Source of the DNA: Coleophoma eucalyptorum
Taxonomy: Eukaryota > Ascomycota > Leotiomycetes > Helotiales > Dermateaceae
Length of the DNA: 64,000 nucleotides
Direction of reading: 5' to 3'
NCBI GenBank assembly: GCA_026120035.1
Contig: JALRME010000017.1
Span: 620,001 to 684,000 of the forward strand
The position numbers and the translations under genes are program-made. The notes below the pieces were generated by a model. That model did no database searches. It had not been told where the DNA came from and was given only the letters and a program-made list of their open reading frames with translations. This document shows, piece by piece, positions 24,113 to 35,911 of this stretch; the stretch's first letter is position 1, and each line of letters starts with the position of its first letter.

Positions 24113-25219
24113 ATGGCTCATGATGCAGAACATACCGCTCAGGGCTCAGCTGACAATGGAGGCAGAGACGATCATCATCCTAATAGCGACCCAGCGGTAG
24201 GCATGGACGACAGACAAAGTACGACCTCCACAACGTCCAGTGTCTTAAATTACCAGTATGAAAACGGTCGCCGATACCACGCGTACCATGCGGGTGCATA
24301 CTTCATGCCCAACGATGAAAGGGAGCAAGAATCCATGGATCTATGGCACCACATCGATATGATGGTTCTAGAAGGTCGGTTGTTTCTCTCCCCGGTCCAA
24401 AACCCACAACGTATTCTCGATATTGGCACTGGGACGGGAATATGGGCAATGGATGCAGCTGACGAGTTTCCTTCCGCACATGTCATTGCGACAGACTTGA
24501 GTCCGATACAGCCTGAATGGGTACCTCCGAATCTAGATTTCGAGATCAGTGACTGTGAATCGGACTGGGATTACAACGTAAAGTTCGACCTTATTCATAT
24601 GCAGAACCTTAACGGCGCGATTGAGGACTGGCCAAGACTTCTGGGACAGGCGTACGATTCTCTAAAGCCGGGTGGCTGGCTGGAGGTCTCAAATATGGAT
24701 GGCCCTTATTGCAATGATGGCGATCTCCCAGCGGAAAGCAGCTGTGCTGAATGGTCTAGGCATCTGTACGAAGCTGCGGTTTTGATGAAGCGCGAAATTG
24801 CTCGAGGGGAGAGGATTTTGGAGCTAGTCAAAGAAACTGACTTGTTAGAGATTCACCATCGCGTGGTCAAGGTTAGTGGCGAGAATGAGCTTTTGGTATC
24901 AATAGCTTACACTAGCACAGCTTCCACATTCGCCGTGGTTACCTGGCCGCAAGAACAAAGAACTGGCAATGTACTTTGGGGTCTTAGCTTGTGATGAGTT
25001 AGAGGGACTCAGTCTTGCTCTCTTTACAAGGCTCTTGGGCTGGACAACAGATAGAGTGACCGTACTCTTGGCTGGTGTACGGAACGAGTTTCGAAACAAG
25101 GATTATCAGCTACATGTAAACATGTACAAGTTTTTCCCTGACCTTTCTATACTTATATACTAATGTTCGCCAGGCACTACATCTACGGGAGAAAGAAAAC
25201 AACCTCACAATCACCCTGA
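24113..25219 (+). CDS. LaeA-like SAM-dependent methyltransferase
   Basis: Class I methyltransferase of the large fungal LaeA-like family (Methyltransf_23); LaeA itself is a nuclear regulator of secondary metabolism, but most paralogues have unknown substrates. Exons 24113-24871, 24921-25129, 25174-25219 (337 aa). Order: acidic/Ser-Thr-rich N-terminus, family motif YQYENGRRYHAYHAGAYFMPNDE, SAM motif I ILDIGTGTGIWA, motif II VIATDLSPIQPEWVPPN, then FDLIHMQNL and LKPGGWLEV. The last exon is 46 bp and restores the usual closing block as HVNMYKHYIYGRKK (YxxYGRK). The ATG at 24113 was chosen because it is the first in frame; upstream codons lack an ATG. A second family member lies at 62.6-63.9 kb. 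Confidence 0.9.
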
Positions 25220-25428
25220 CCATCGATAAGAGTGGATCTAAAGAGCACTAGCAGTACAATTAGAATCAGAAGGGTTTGTACTAATTTTGCTATCTTTATT
25301 GAATTGTTTAGATATGTAATAGTAACAGAACATAACTACCCTTGCGTGCTAAATATCTTCCAAGTTATTTACGGTACAAATCAACGGGCAAACTCTACCA
25401 AGATCTTGCTAGTTTGATGATTTCCTAG

Positions 25429-27356
25429 TTACTCGTGCCTAACAGTGGTAACAGGGCCAAAGTAAACCTTTCTCCCTCGAAGCACATATTGAACCATGCA
25501 AAGAGCAAAGACGCCAACAAAAAGCACAACACTCCAGTTGAAACTTTCCGCATCGACTGGGGTTGTGTTGGGCCAAAATGACCAGAAGAATGAAAATGTA
25601 ACGTACGCAACGCCGATACTGTTCACCAGGACACCCCATTTCCCCAGCGACCAGCGAGCATATGGGAGGAGTTCGGGGTGTACTATTCGACGGTATAGAA
25701 CACAAGAGATGGAACAGCAGTATGTCATCATGAGAGCTACAATCTGGAGTGAGATGATAGCATTGAATGCCACAGAAGAGCCGATATTAATCAACGACAG
25801 TAGAATTGTGATAATGCACGTGAGAATGATAGCATTGACTGGAACTTCTTTATTCTTGTCGATATGAGCAATCCAATCTGAGAATGGAAGACCTTTATCT
25901 CGCGCAAAAGCGAAGGTTTGGCGGGCTGTAGATGCGTTGAAGGAGATGTTCGCAGCGATAACTAGAATTAAAACCAGGATTGTAAGGGCGTTGACCCCAG
26001 ATGTTGGCATTGCGGTTTGAAAGACATAGATGAATGGGTACCCAGATGGATCGTCCAGTGCGGCTTCCAGGTCATTGATTGAGAAGAGATAGGTTATTAA
26101 GAATATGATGGCAAGGATACCATTGCCGACGTAAGACCAGAATATGGAGATGGGAACATAGCGGCCTGCATCGCGGACTTCTTCCGCCATATGCGCGGTA
26201 GCATCGGAACCTAATAGTTGTCATTAGATTCCATCCAGTGTACTGAATTAGAAGGAGGCGGGGAGAATGTACGGGTTGTGATGAACAAAATAACTCACCA
26301 ACCAACGAATAAATTCCAGTAATCTGTCCGACCATCAAACTCAGACCTAAAGAGGACCAGCCGCCTGTATTTGAGAACCCAGTAAAGACAGATTTGGCAG
26401 ACTGATGTGGTGCCATGACCCAGAGGACGATAATAACGACCAAAAAGCCGATACAGTGAAGCACCATCAACGGATTCTGAAGCTTTGGCCATAGGCGCGC
26501 ACCATACACATTGAAAATGAAGAGAACTAATACCATGGCGAACATGAAGAGCGTCCCTTGCCATTGGTATTGAAAGTCCGTGGGCTGGTAACTGCTATCG
26601 TTAATGGCAAGCAAGGCTTGAATGATGGTGCCGGTGAGATAGGAGCCGCTAGCATTTCCTGCTTGCCATGAGCAGACCGACATCCAACCTTCGATACGTC
26701 AGCTCGTCCTTAGACGTTTAATTATGTAATGCCTGACCTGTGACATAGCTCAAGAATTTCTGAAACCTTGGAGGTGCGAATTCAGAAACCCAATGATATT
26801 GTCCTCCAGAGGTGGGGGCCCTGATTTGCGATGAGAATTTTCCGATCCATTAATCGTGGGGTTCCACTTACATCGAGGCCATTTCTGCCAGAGACAAAAT
26901 CACGAAGCCAAATCCAAGGAAGGTCCAAATATATGACCAAAAAACTCCAGCAAGTCCTCCATCAATGAGACCTTGCGTATTTGCCCTACTCCCGTTAGAT
27001 TGTGGCATCCCCAGAGAGAATTCCTAGCGCACATCATGAGATATTCCCATACTGCTGTGAGCACGACAGCGAAGCTCAATGTCGATAACGGTGGATAGCT
27101 TCTCTGAAGTACGGTGAGCAAGCTAAATTGGTAGTGGGGACAAATCACATACATGTAGCTCTTGAATTTTGCCCATGCGGTACATGTCCTGCTGATCATT
27201 TTCGGTGGAACTCTCTATGCCATGTGCGTTCCCAATGATATCTGGAAGGTCGTGCAGACCATCGATGCCGTCGAGATTTTTCATTGGCATCGCGGTCGAA
27301 TGCGATTCCAGCTTTCCAGACCTCGGCTCGCGCTCATGTGCCTGGCTATCTGTCAT
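25429..27356 (-). CDS. APC-family amino acid/GABA permease
   Basis: Plasma-membrane amino-acid permease of the APC superfamily, closest in pattern to fungal GABA/choline-type (Uga4/Bat1-like) carriers. Exons: 27356-27153, 27103-27033, 26985-26872, 26820-26738, 26688-26299, 26210-25429 (479 aa). Cytosolic N-terminus about 65 residues, then multiple hydrophobic helices. Motifs: YPPLSTLSFAVVLTAVWEYLM, GLAGVFWSYIWTF, LAEMASMAPTSGGQYHWVSEFAPP (the Gly-Gly-Gln-Tyr substrate-site loop of this clade, restored across intron 3), GWMSVCSWQAGNASGSYL, and HMAEEVRDAGRYVP across intron 5. The start at 27356 is preferred over an upstream in-frame ATG (27455) because the family N-terminus is short and hydrophilic. 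Substrate not determinable. Confidence 0.92.
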
Positions 27357-28763
27357 ATTTGAGATTACGATAGATTTCGAAGATATAAAACGCAGTGTGC
27401 GGTCGATTTGAGAGCAGGGCGAGGGAGAAGAGGAAGGGCCAATTGGGGAAAGCATAAATCACGAGATTCCAATGCGGGGAGTCCTGCACTCAAGCATCTA
27501 TACCTATCTCCGTAGCCAGCTGGGATGGACAAATAGTTGCAGCACAGGGCAATTCCAGACAAGGTTTTCGCGTGTGCGCATCCCATATTACCTTGCAGCC
27601 AGCTAACCAAGACAACCACTCTCGGCCGCAGAGGCAACAACAAGCATTGGAATCCACGAGCCGTCCCCTGCAGTCCGTTCGATGCCATCCTGGTTGAGGT
27701 TCCAAATGAGGAAGCTGCATGAGAACATCTTGATGCCTTATCTGTGAAGTGCTGCGTATCCTTTTTCCTGGACGAGATTCAGCATCAGATAGGCGAAGCT
27801 TCAACTGATCGCCGTCGCCCCATCTCTCGCAACGGCCCAGTTCCCTGCGACCTCACCACTTTAAAGGAAGACTTTAATTGGCGACAAGGGTTGAGCGATG
27901 AGATCGCACATTATTATTTTGATGACTCCTGTGACGAACTGAACCAGCGTTCTAGCCCACTAGAGACTTAATCCCAGTAATTTATACAGCTGGCCTTATT
28001 GAATATAAAGGACCATAAGTACGTGAGGAGAGGCATAGCCTCGCGAGAAGTTCATGGATATCTGTAAGTAGTTAAGAAGCTGGATACTAGAGCGATTTCC
28101 TGCTTTGCTATTCACGCGCTGATTTGGCCATGGAGTTGAGACAAGACGGCTGTTTCGTAGAGATATTGCTGCCCAAAAGCAAGGTTAAGATTTTAGCATC
28201 AAAACAGACCAAAAGAGTCTTATTGGAGCTTGTTATTTACAAGCACAAGGGACTTTGTGCTGCTTCTATAGCCACTGGTTGCTTCGGGTCTTTGCAAGAT
28301 AGTACATTAAATAATCATTTACTATTGCGACTATTCTTTGACACCATAGACCTCGACGGGCACGCTCACTACCTTAATCCGTTACTCGGTAATAAAAAGC
28401 GGTGGTCTAATAAATTGCTGTTACACAAATATGATCATGTAAACGACCAATTCACTCCATGCTAGGCAATGGACGAACTTTCGTTTTACACCTCTTCGCA
28501 ATAGAAATATTTCAGAGGCTGCTGTGTTTACCATTACAATAAGAATACATTGATGCTCAGCCATGTCCAACGCTGGCGCGATGCGGATAAACCTCGGGCC
28601 AATCTTGGATTACATAACAGCCTCACTTTTGCTAAATCATGCGATTGCTTTGACACATTTTCCCTAGCGATGTCGACAACAATATATTATAGATATACCT
28701 CAAGCCATACTTCTCTACTCTCAAAAGAAGAGCTATGTAGTTGCTGAGAAACAATCTGACAAG
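27357..28763. other. Divergent intergenic region, no gene recognised
   Basis: 1.4 kb between the divergent permease and AlkB-like genes, carrying both promoters. Open frames at 27.5-28.5 kb (up to 113 codons) overlap on both strands, lack recognisable domains and are treated as chance. Confidence 0.45.
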
Positions 28764-29603
28764 ATGGCCACAAACAAAGTCAAAAAAGCACCCGAACCAA
28801 CCATCGATCCCTCAGACCCTAGGATCCACCGGTGGGACAACGGGCTAGTCCTCTACAATGAATTCATCACAGAAGATGAAGAAGCCGCAATGATAAAAGA
28901 AATACTGGTCGATGACCGGTGGACGGGTGCTGGGAAAAGACTGTCGCTTCATTTTGGCCCGCGTTTCGACTACACCACTAACATGGCTCTTGACCCCGTC
29001 GATGATTCACCTCTGCCGACTTATATCACCAATATCCTGCCCCGCCTACCAGTTCAAGAATATCTTCCAGACTCATTCACCGTTCAGTATTATCCTCCTG
29101 GGGCTGGCATTCCACCGCACGTGGATACTCACTCTGCATTTCGAGAAGCGCTGTACAGTCTCTCGTTTGGAAGTGCGGTGCCCATGGGGTTCAAGCGATG
29201 TGGTAGCAAAGAAGCCAGGAAAGCAAGGGTACCAAATAGGACTCTGGTTGTAGAGAATGTAAATGGGGCCAAAAGCAAAAGCACTAGTACAACACCCGAG
29301 CCCAAGCCCTCGCCCGCCGAGGAAAACGACGAGGAAGATTCCTGGGAATTATTCCTGCCTCCGCGCTCTCTGCTGCTTATGTTAGGGCCTTCGAGATACG
29401 GATTCACTCATAAAATCCGGGGGAGAAAATTTGATCAGACGGATGACGGCGAGGTTGTGCCGAGGAAGGGAAGATATTCTATTACTATGCGCAAGGTCAA
29501 CCGAGGGGATGAGATAGCTTGTTCGTGTGACTTTCCGGATGTTTGTGATGCTAGAATCCGGGAGGAGATGCAGAAGGCTAATGCAGAAGATGAAACTGCG
29601 TAG
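28764..29603 (+). CDS. AlkB-like Fe(II)/2-oxoglutarate dioxygenase
   Basis: Intronless 279-aa member of the AlkB family, which oxidatively demethylates nucleic acids using Fe(II) and 2-oxoglutarate; the pattern resembles the ALKBH8-type/fungal 2OG-FeII_Oxy_2 group. Iron ligands are H119-x-D121 (PPHVDTH) and H216 (FTHKIRGRK), with 2OG-binding Arg in RYSITMRK (R237/R243). The substrate strand is FTVQYYPPGAGIPPHVD. A low-complexity acidic/Ser-Pro insert (about 168-193) separates the two halves of the core, and the C-terminus has a Cys cluster (ACSCDFPDVC, about 252-261) that could bind a metal. Whether it acts on tRNA, mRNA or DNA is unknown. Confidence 0.88.
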   Translation: MATNKVKKAPEPTIDPSDPRIHRWDNGLVLYNEFITEDEEAAMIKEILVDDRWTGAGKRLSLHFGPRFDYTTNMALDPVDDSPLPTYITNILPRLPVQEYLPDSFTVQYYPPGAGIPPHVDTHSAFREALYSLSFGSAVPMGFKRCGSKEARKARVPNRTLVVENVNGAKSKSTSTTPEPKPSPAEENDEEDSWELFLPPRSLLLMLGPSRYGFTHKIRGRKFDQTDDGEVVPRKGRYSITMRKVNRGDEIACSCDFPDVCDARIREEMQKANAEDETA

Positions 29604-30086
29604 CGGTTTCAATAATAGCATGTGTTTTCTGTTGTTGAATGCCCAAGGCACTCATACAATATCAGCATAGGTTGTAGATCACAGCATACAAGGATTCAAG
29701 CCCTCGCTGCCACCATATCACTGAGAAACTTCAGATGGTTAGGCATAGGGCTACTTGATATTATAGACGAAAGGATATGGAAAGAGACCTTATCCTATAT
29801 TAGAGACGAAATTTACCCATCCAGCATAAAACTAAATACTTCATAGAAGATATGACTAGAGCTACGCAAATCAAAAGTCATTAGCACTACTTCATACCCT
29901 GACTATTCAAGCAAGCGAGCGAGCAAGCAAAACAACAGTTACAAAAGGAAATGGTTTCTGCTTTAATTCATTTCTCAGAAACTGTGATACGTGACATTAA
30001 GCGTAAAAAAGCTTCTTAGCTAACTACAAGATATCCCTTCACGAAATTTCTCATAGCGCCTCGTTACGCTAAATTCTGCCCCGATC
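29604..30086. other. Convergent intergenic region
   Basis: 3' flanks of the AlkB-like gene (+) and the sugar transporter (-). A small run of agcgagcgagc near 29914 is low complexity. No gene seen. Confidence 0.4.
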
Positions 30087-31741
30087 CTACTCGTTCTCCT
30101 CATGGACAGCCATAGCCATCTGCTTCTCCTCGACTCTTCTTTCTAAATCGTAGGTTCTGAAATCATCCTTATTCATTGTAGGCACAAACCAAGAGGAGCC
30201 GCTGAAAAGAGCGTTCATCTCCTCAAGCGGCCGCTTTGCTGTCTCAGGCATGAAGGCCCAAAAGAAGATCGCGTTGGTGAAGTTGCACACCACAAACACT
30301 AGGAAGTAGCGCCAGCTAATATTCTGGATGGCGATCGAGGTGACTTGTCCAATCATGGTGTTGAATGCGAAAGAGACCATGACTCCGATAGAAATACCCT
30401 TGGATCTCGTCTTAGTGTCAAAGATCTCGGCGGGAATAACCCAGGAGAGCGAGCCGCAAGTGAAGGAAAACGAGATGCCGTATATCCAATTCGTAACGAT
30501 GAAAAGCCAGCCAAGGCTGTGCTGAGTGGATGCGCCGACGTGTTGGAATCTCGCTTGCACTGCAGTAACAATAATGAAGCAGACACAGTTGACAAGGTTA
30601 CCAATGATCAACGGCCAGCGACGACCAGTTTTATCGATGAACAGAATAGTGCAAAGTTGAGCCAGGATTGACAGAATGTTGCTTACGCCCTGATACTTGA
30701 GAGAATCGGTGGTGGAAACGTTGATACCTTTGTAGATCTCGGGCGTGAAATACTGGATTGCGGAGACTCCAGTCATTTGCACGGAAGCTTGCAGTGCAGC
30801 CGTGAGGAAGAGACGGCGAAAGCTGGACGGGTCTGTAAAGAGCTCTATATACCCTGACGCAGCATTGTCGTGTTCGATCGTCAAAGCTGTCTGAATCTGC
30901 TCGTACTCAGCCATGACCCAAGGATCGTGCTCGTTGCCATTTGCGTGTAGCTTGGCCAGCATCTTTAAGCCCTTCTCCGTGTACCCATGATCTATCAACC
31001 ATCTTGGCGACTCGGGGAAGAGGAGGATGAGGAGGGCTAGAATACCAGCTGGGACGATCTGGATGCCGAGAGGAATACGCCACTGGTTGGCATCTGAAAG
31101 ATGGAGATTGGTGCCATAAACAGTCCAAGCTAGAATAAAATTAGCAAGACTGGGTGAGAACTTGCTTTGGATGCATCCTTACAAGCGACAGCTGCGCCAA
31201 CACCTAACATGAACTGCTGTAGACCGGTGAGACGGCCACGGATCAAAGGGTGCGCAATCTCTGCTTGGTACAACGGGATAACCATAACCAAAAAGCCCAC
31301 TCCCAATCCACTGACGGCCCGACCTGCGTAAAAGTAATTCAGACCTTGAGCACCAGCTTGAAGACCGCCACCGACGCAGAAGATGATGGCTCCGATCAGG
31401 ATGGTGAGTCTTCGACCAAGCCAGTCACCAGTGGGACCAGCAAACATTGCACCAAAGAAGGCCCCGCCGGTGAAAACTGAGACAACAGCCCCGCTACAGG
31501 TGGTCAGATGAAGAGATTTCATGTAGTAAAGATTACTTACACTTCATTTGCATTTGCATTGTAGGACTCGACGAACGATGTGGAGGCTACCACGCCCCCA
31601 ATGACACCAAGATCATAACCAAAAAGAAATGATCCTAAAGATGCAAACACACCGACAAGGAACTAGCAATGCGGGTCAGTTAGAATTATTGGGAACCTTG
31701 TGAAGGACTCAAACCTGGTAGACTCGTGGATTGATCGCCAT
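30087..31741 (-). CDS. MFS sugar transporter
   Basis: Major facilitator superfamily hexose/pentose transporter, 12 predicted helices, plasma membrane. Exons: 31741-31715, 31662-31541, 31493-31183, 31129-30087 (500 aa, normal length). Motifs: GSFLFGYDLGVIGG in helix 1, GDWLGRRLTILIGA, YFYAGRAVSGLGVGFLVMVIPLYQAEIAHPLIRGRL, PESPRWLIDHG before the central loop, DKTGRR, and PETAKRPLEEM after helix 12 (the sugar-porter PETKG-type signature, modified here). The first exon is nine codons (MAINPRVYQ), which is common in this family. Its upstream region has a palindromic CreA-type site array, consistent with glucose repression. Substrate cannot be assigned. Confidence 0.93.
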
Positions 31742-32689
31742 ATTGTCGCAGCGTTATCTAGGGATTTGCTGCTGGTTGAAGAAGATGATCAATCACGACA
31801 GCAGAACCGTCGATCTCCGTACTTCTACCTACCTTATATAATGAACTACATCGCAACGGTTCCGTCTGGGGCCCCAGATTGCGCGGGGTATAGCATAGCG
31901 CGCCTGAAATCTGGGGAAAGTAGAGCTCCAAACTATAGAAGCCATCTCCTGTTCCTGAGGAGGTGCATGAATCGTGCAAAGTTTAGACCCAAGCCTGCAA
32001 GTACTTTGCCCATATTCTAACTTGGCGGATAGAGCTGATTCGTGCGACTAGAAATCTCGGGATGAAGGCGCACCGAGTTCGACGAAATTTTATAGCCGCA
32101 TCTTACACAACGTTTTGTTGGTCCTTGGCAAGGGCTTGTCCAGCAACTTGGCTTGAACTATCGTGGTTGCACACCAGAAGCGATCACGAGGTTGTGTGGT
32201 GGCTGATGGGCTTGGATGGCTCTGGCGTTTCGCTGCATCTCCATGCGCGAAGTACCTCGGACACTACTAAATCTAATACTACTTAATCTAAGGTAAGCTT
32301 AACAACAAAATGGTCTAGCATTGGACAGAATTAGCTGTATGTGATTCCTCTCTTCTCTCCACCATTGCATTGTTGTCTTAGGATAACTTGGCTAATTCAC
32401 CAGAACCTAGAAAGCCTCATTCTGGCAGGGGTTTGGACAACGGCCGCGAAGCGTAAGCGAAACTCCAAGCATGCAGGTAGAAACCGGGAAAATGTGAAGA
32501 GAAGTTACCTTGGAGTAGACTTATAATGCTATTTGTGTTTCATCTGTTGATTATATGCCCCAAACTAGAAGATTTTGGACAGGGTTAGAGCAGAATAGAT
32601 ATTAGAACAGCTAAGGCCATTGACTATGCACTAGTACTATATATATTACACCTAGGTCTCACACTTATCTGATGAACAGTACTTTATGC
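31742..32689. other. Transporter promoter and 3' flank of monooxygenase
   Basis: 948 bp between two minus-strand genes. Its left part is the transporter promoter, with the CreA-type array at 31865-31926. No coding evidence in the remainder. Confidence 0.5.
31865..31926. promoter_or_regulatory. Palindromic CreA-type site array upstream of sugar transporter
   Basis: A perfect 14-bp palindrome, TCTGGGGCCCCAGA (31865-31878), places two CTGGGG sites back to back. A third CTGGGG is at 31921-31926, within AATCTGGGG, which pairs with CCCCAGATT at 31872-31880; GCGCG/CGCGC arms lie between. CTGGGG fits the CreA consensus SYGGRG (established). The array is 124-185 bp upstream of the transporter ATG. 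Paired close sites are the arrangement known to work in CreA repression; function here is inferred. Confidence 0.65.
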
Positions 32690-34453
32690 TTAAGCCCGAT
32701 TTTTCCACTCCCTGACCAAGCCTTTGTAATCTTCCGGGCCATATGGATGGAAGATTTCTGCCAACACACCAGTTTTCCGGTGAATTTTCAATCCGAGATC
32801 CGCCATTAACATGTCAACGTATGGCATCGCATCGAAAACAAAATCCGGAAGCATGGCTCCATGACCGCTGGGATATCTCCACTTTCCGAATCGACTGTGC
32901 AATGTCGTCTCCCATTCCAGTTCTTCTTTCGAATCGGACAGGCGGTTCAACTTCCCGTCAAAGTATGCCGAGATCCAAAGACCCTGGAGCTGTGCGCACA
33001 TCGATGTGGTGATGGTTGTGATCATGCCTGCGAATGCAAGGGTTCTGTCGTCAATCATTGAAGGAGGAGCCATGAAGCGGTATAATCTGAATGGCTGATT
33101 TGGAGCATTTGGATTTGCTGTGGATACGTTCATAGCAGGCTGGTCTTGAAGTCGGGGAAATTGCTTGAAAATCTCCTGATCGGCCCTCGATGTAAGTTCG
33201 CTGGTGTTCTCAGAGTAATACGGGATACCGAGTTCTTCATTTGATCCTGCTCCAACGAACTTGATGGGCGGTCCGCCCTTCCACCCAGTAGCGCAGAGAA
33301 GAACGTCAGTGTTTAAAGCTTCACCATTTGACAGATGTACAGTTCCCTCAGACAGATGTGTGATATCGGCTACGTGGACTCGAATCTTCCCGTCTCGTAC
33401 CAGTTGAAAAAAGTCGGTTGGGTAGTTCAGAATGCTTAGTCCACTACCAATCCAAAGTGCATCATGCCAGGGCTTCAACTTCTGTACCTCAGGGTGTTTA
33501 TCGAAACCGTTGAGTGTGATGACGTCGTTCCCAAGGATCTTCCAGAACGTATTGACTATTTTGCGACCAAGAAAATTCCCATGGAGAAATCTCCGTATGC
33601 CGGCATACCCATCCGCAGCACCCCAGATACAAGGGCTGAACCACGTGAGGAATCGGGTGTGTACCAGTTTCTCCAACCACTTCTTCAGAGGAGTGACATA
33701 TGGAGGCGACATCCAAACCGGGCCACGGCCTGATTTGCGAATGATCATGTCGACAGGCACTCCAGCTGAAGCATATGCGTATGCTGCATCCCAGGCAGAT
33801 TTGGCTCCCCCCAGCACGGTTGCGCTCTTTGCACTGTTTATGGTGTATTCATAGTCTAGAAAGTCACGAGAATGGAACAGCGGGCGTCCGAAAGACTCAC
33901 TTCCACGGATAGTGGGCAGTCTCGCCTCTGAAGTCAGGCCCGTCGCGACAATTAGTTTCGCGGTCAGTATGGACTGTGTAACACCGCCCTCATGGGTATT
34001 CTTGTTCTCCATGGAGGTGACTTTGAGTTTCCAACCTTTCTCATTCTTCTCTGCTGTCTGGACTTTGGTGTTGAAACGTATCTTGTCGAAAAAGCCGAAA
34101 TGCTGAGCATATTCGGTGAGGTAGCGATGCGTCACGGCACCGGGAATGTGCTGGCCAGGACTTACGCCAAATCGAGCTCCATCCATTGGGAAGTCGCTGT
34201 ATTCATACGTGCCTTTCATGTTGTTGGATTTCAGCCCCGGGTACAGTCGGTGTTCGGCCCATACTCCTCCAACTGTAGCAGCGGCTTCAATAATAATCAC
34301 ACTCTCATCAGGATGTAGCTCAATGTACGTTTTAGCTGCTGCAAGACCATACCATCCTGCAGACGATTCTTAGTGGCATTCTTGCTAGACCGTCTGATGC
34401 TTTACGTTACCTGCACCTACAACGACCAGATCTACAGCTTCCATGGCTCCCAT
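32690..34453 (-). CDS. FAD-dependent monooxygenase (FMO-like)
   Basis: Flavin-containing monooxygenase-like enzyme using FAD and NADPH to oxygenate small molecules. Exons 34453-34411 and 34356-32690 (569 aa). The FAD-binding GxGxxG is VVGAGWYG, restored across the 54-bp intron. The second nucleotide fold is TVLGGAKSAWDAAYAYA, and the FMO-type linker is FGRPLFHSRDFL, between the FMO (FxGxxxHxxxY) and Baeyer-Villiger signatures. An ATG-containing motif follows as DVLLCATGWKGG. A hydrophobic segment near 235-260 may contact membrane. Two in-frame ATGs start the first exon (34453 and 34444). Substrate unknown; such enzymes occur in both detoxification and secondary metabolism. Confidence 0.88.
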
Positions 34454-35911
34454 ATGAGTACGCCCTACTACCATGAACAATCGAGATATTGATGGAAATT
34501 AAGGATTTGCAACACTCTAGCAACCAATTAAATACGGCATTCAACAATTTGAGAATGAATGAGGCGCATAAATTGGCAGTGCGGGAAACGAGAAGGACAC
34601 GCGGGATAATATATAGTAGTGAATGGAGTTCGACAATCGCCAGGAAAGATTTTAGGTACAATATCCACGCGACTGTCTAACGAGGTTGTAAGCAGAGAAG
34701 AGAGTGGGCTTGGGAGCTTCTAATATAGAAGTCTATGTGTCCGAAAATCTACCGCTGTACGGCGACCCCAGCATGCCACAGCAAGTCCTTGTGGCACTCC
34801 GTGCTCAGTGCCATGCCTGCTCTTGCCATTAAAGGTGGGTCAGTGAGGCTTACGATAAATTCTTCAGTCATCCCCCCAGAAAGAATCGCTCTATTCCTCA
34901 GAGAAAGCCGGCAAAGAACGTCCATGCTATTGTTGGACCTAGAAGTGCTATTCCTGGGTGTCCACGGCGAAATATCAGATGAATGGTGGAATGAGGAAGA
35001 AACGCTGCAACGACTTGTCCCGAGCATTCACACCTTATTCTTTTCTTCATATCTCGCCTGAGTTTCTCGCTCGTCTTCAAATATCATTTTGGGACAACTT
35101 GTATACCTTCAGTCAAGGATCTTTGAGGAGAGAGAAAGTCAAGTGACAAGCATTTGATTAGTCGCAACCTGGGAACGCCATTTCGTGATTCGAGAGTGGC
35201 ATTTCAGGCACGCCGGAAGCGGGATTCAATTTGAACTGTACAAATGTTCGAACAAATGCATCTTTCTGAGTATCCATGCTGTCTATTCGTTCGTAATATA
35301 GAGTCTGTTGAGTCTTAACTAGGATTATTCTGGAGACGATTCAACACGCAAATCTCATAAATCCGAGCCGTGACGGCCTTATAGTTATGGCAGGGCTGTT
35401 TAGGTCTATCTGCCACTCTAAGTATTTTTCTTCATAGACGGAACACTAAGTCGACCTAAGTCTTCTTGACTTAGCTTTGAATTGGGGTAATAATGCTTTG
35501 ATCGTGCCGTCAATCCATTAGTCTACTAACCGTAACAATATAGGGAACTTTACGAGAATGGAAATTACCTAATGCACCAACTTACAAATATACTAAAGAA
35601 AAAGTAGCTTTGTATGTTCTTGGCTTTAGGAGACTCAATTCATTGTCCTTACTCTATGGTGGGTTGGATCACATGATTATATGCAAAACAGGTACTGGCC
35701 AAGGTATCTCAAGATAATGAATCACGTAAGGTCATCAGCCTAATTCGCTCTTTCGAACCAATCATAAATCCTTTTCAGACAAGCGCCTTATCAACCCCGT
35801 AGCTTAATCTCACCTTGTATAAGAAACATTATCTTTCATTACAGTTCTTAGTGTGTTGGCTCCCTGCCATACTATTTCAATCCAATAACTTACGCTCACT
35901 ATTGCCTCAAA
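34454..35911. other. Divergent intergenic region, no gene recognised
   Basis: 1.46 kb between the monooxygenase and the HET gene. AT-rich from 35.2 kb on. A 108-codon open frame at 34735-35061 shows no motif and is overlapped by open frames on the other strand, so it is not called. Confidence 0.45.

Noticed and set aside
24113..25219. Calling this gene laeA itself
   Set aside because: The LaeA-like family has many paralogues per genome and the sequence shows only family motifs; orthology needs a tree and synteny.
28124..28465. 113-codon plus-strand open frame before the AlkB-like gene
   Set aside because: AT-rich, no domain, no splice partner; length is within chance for this composition.
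33432..33854. 140-codon plus-strand open frame
   Set aside because: Antisense shadow of the monooxygenase exon, without a motif.
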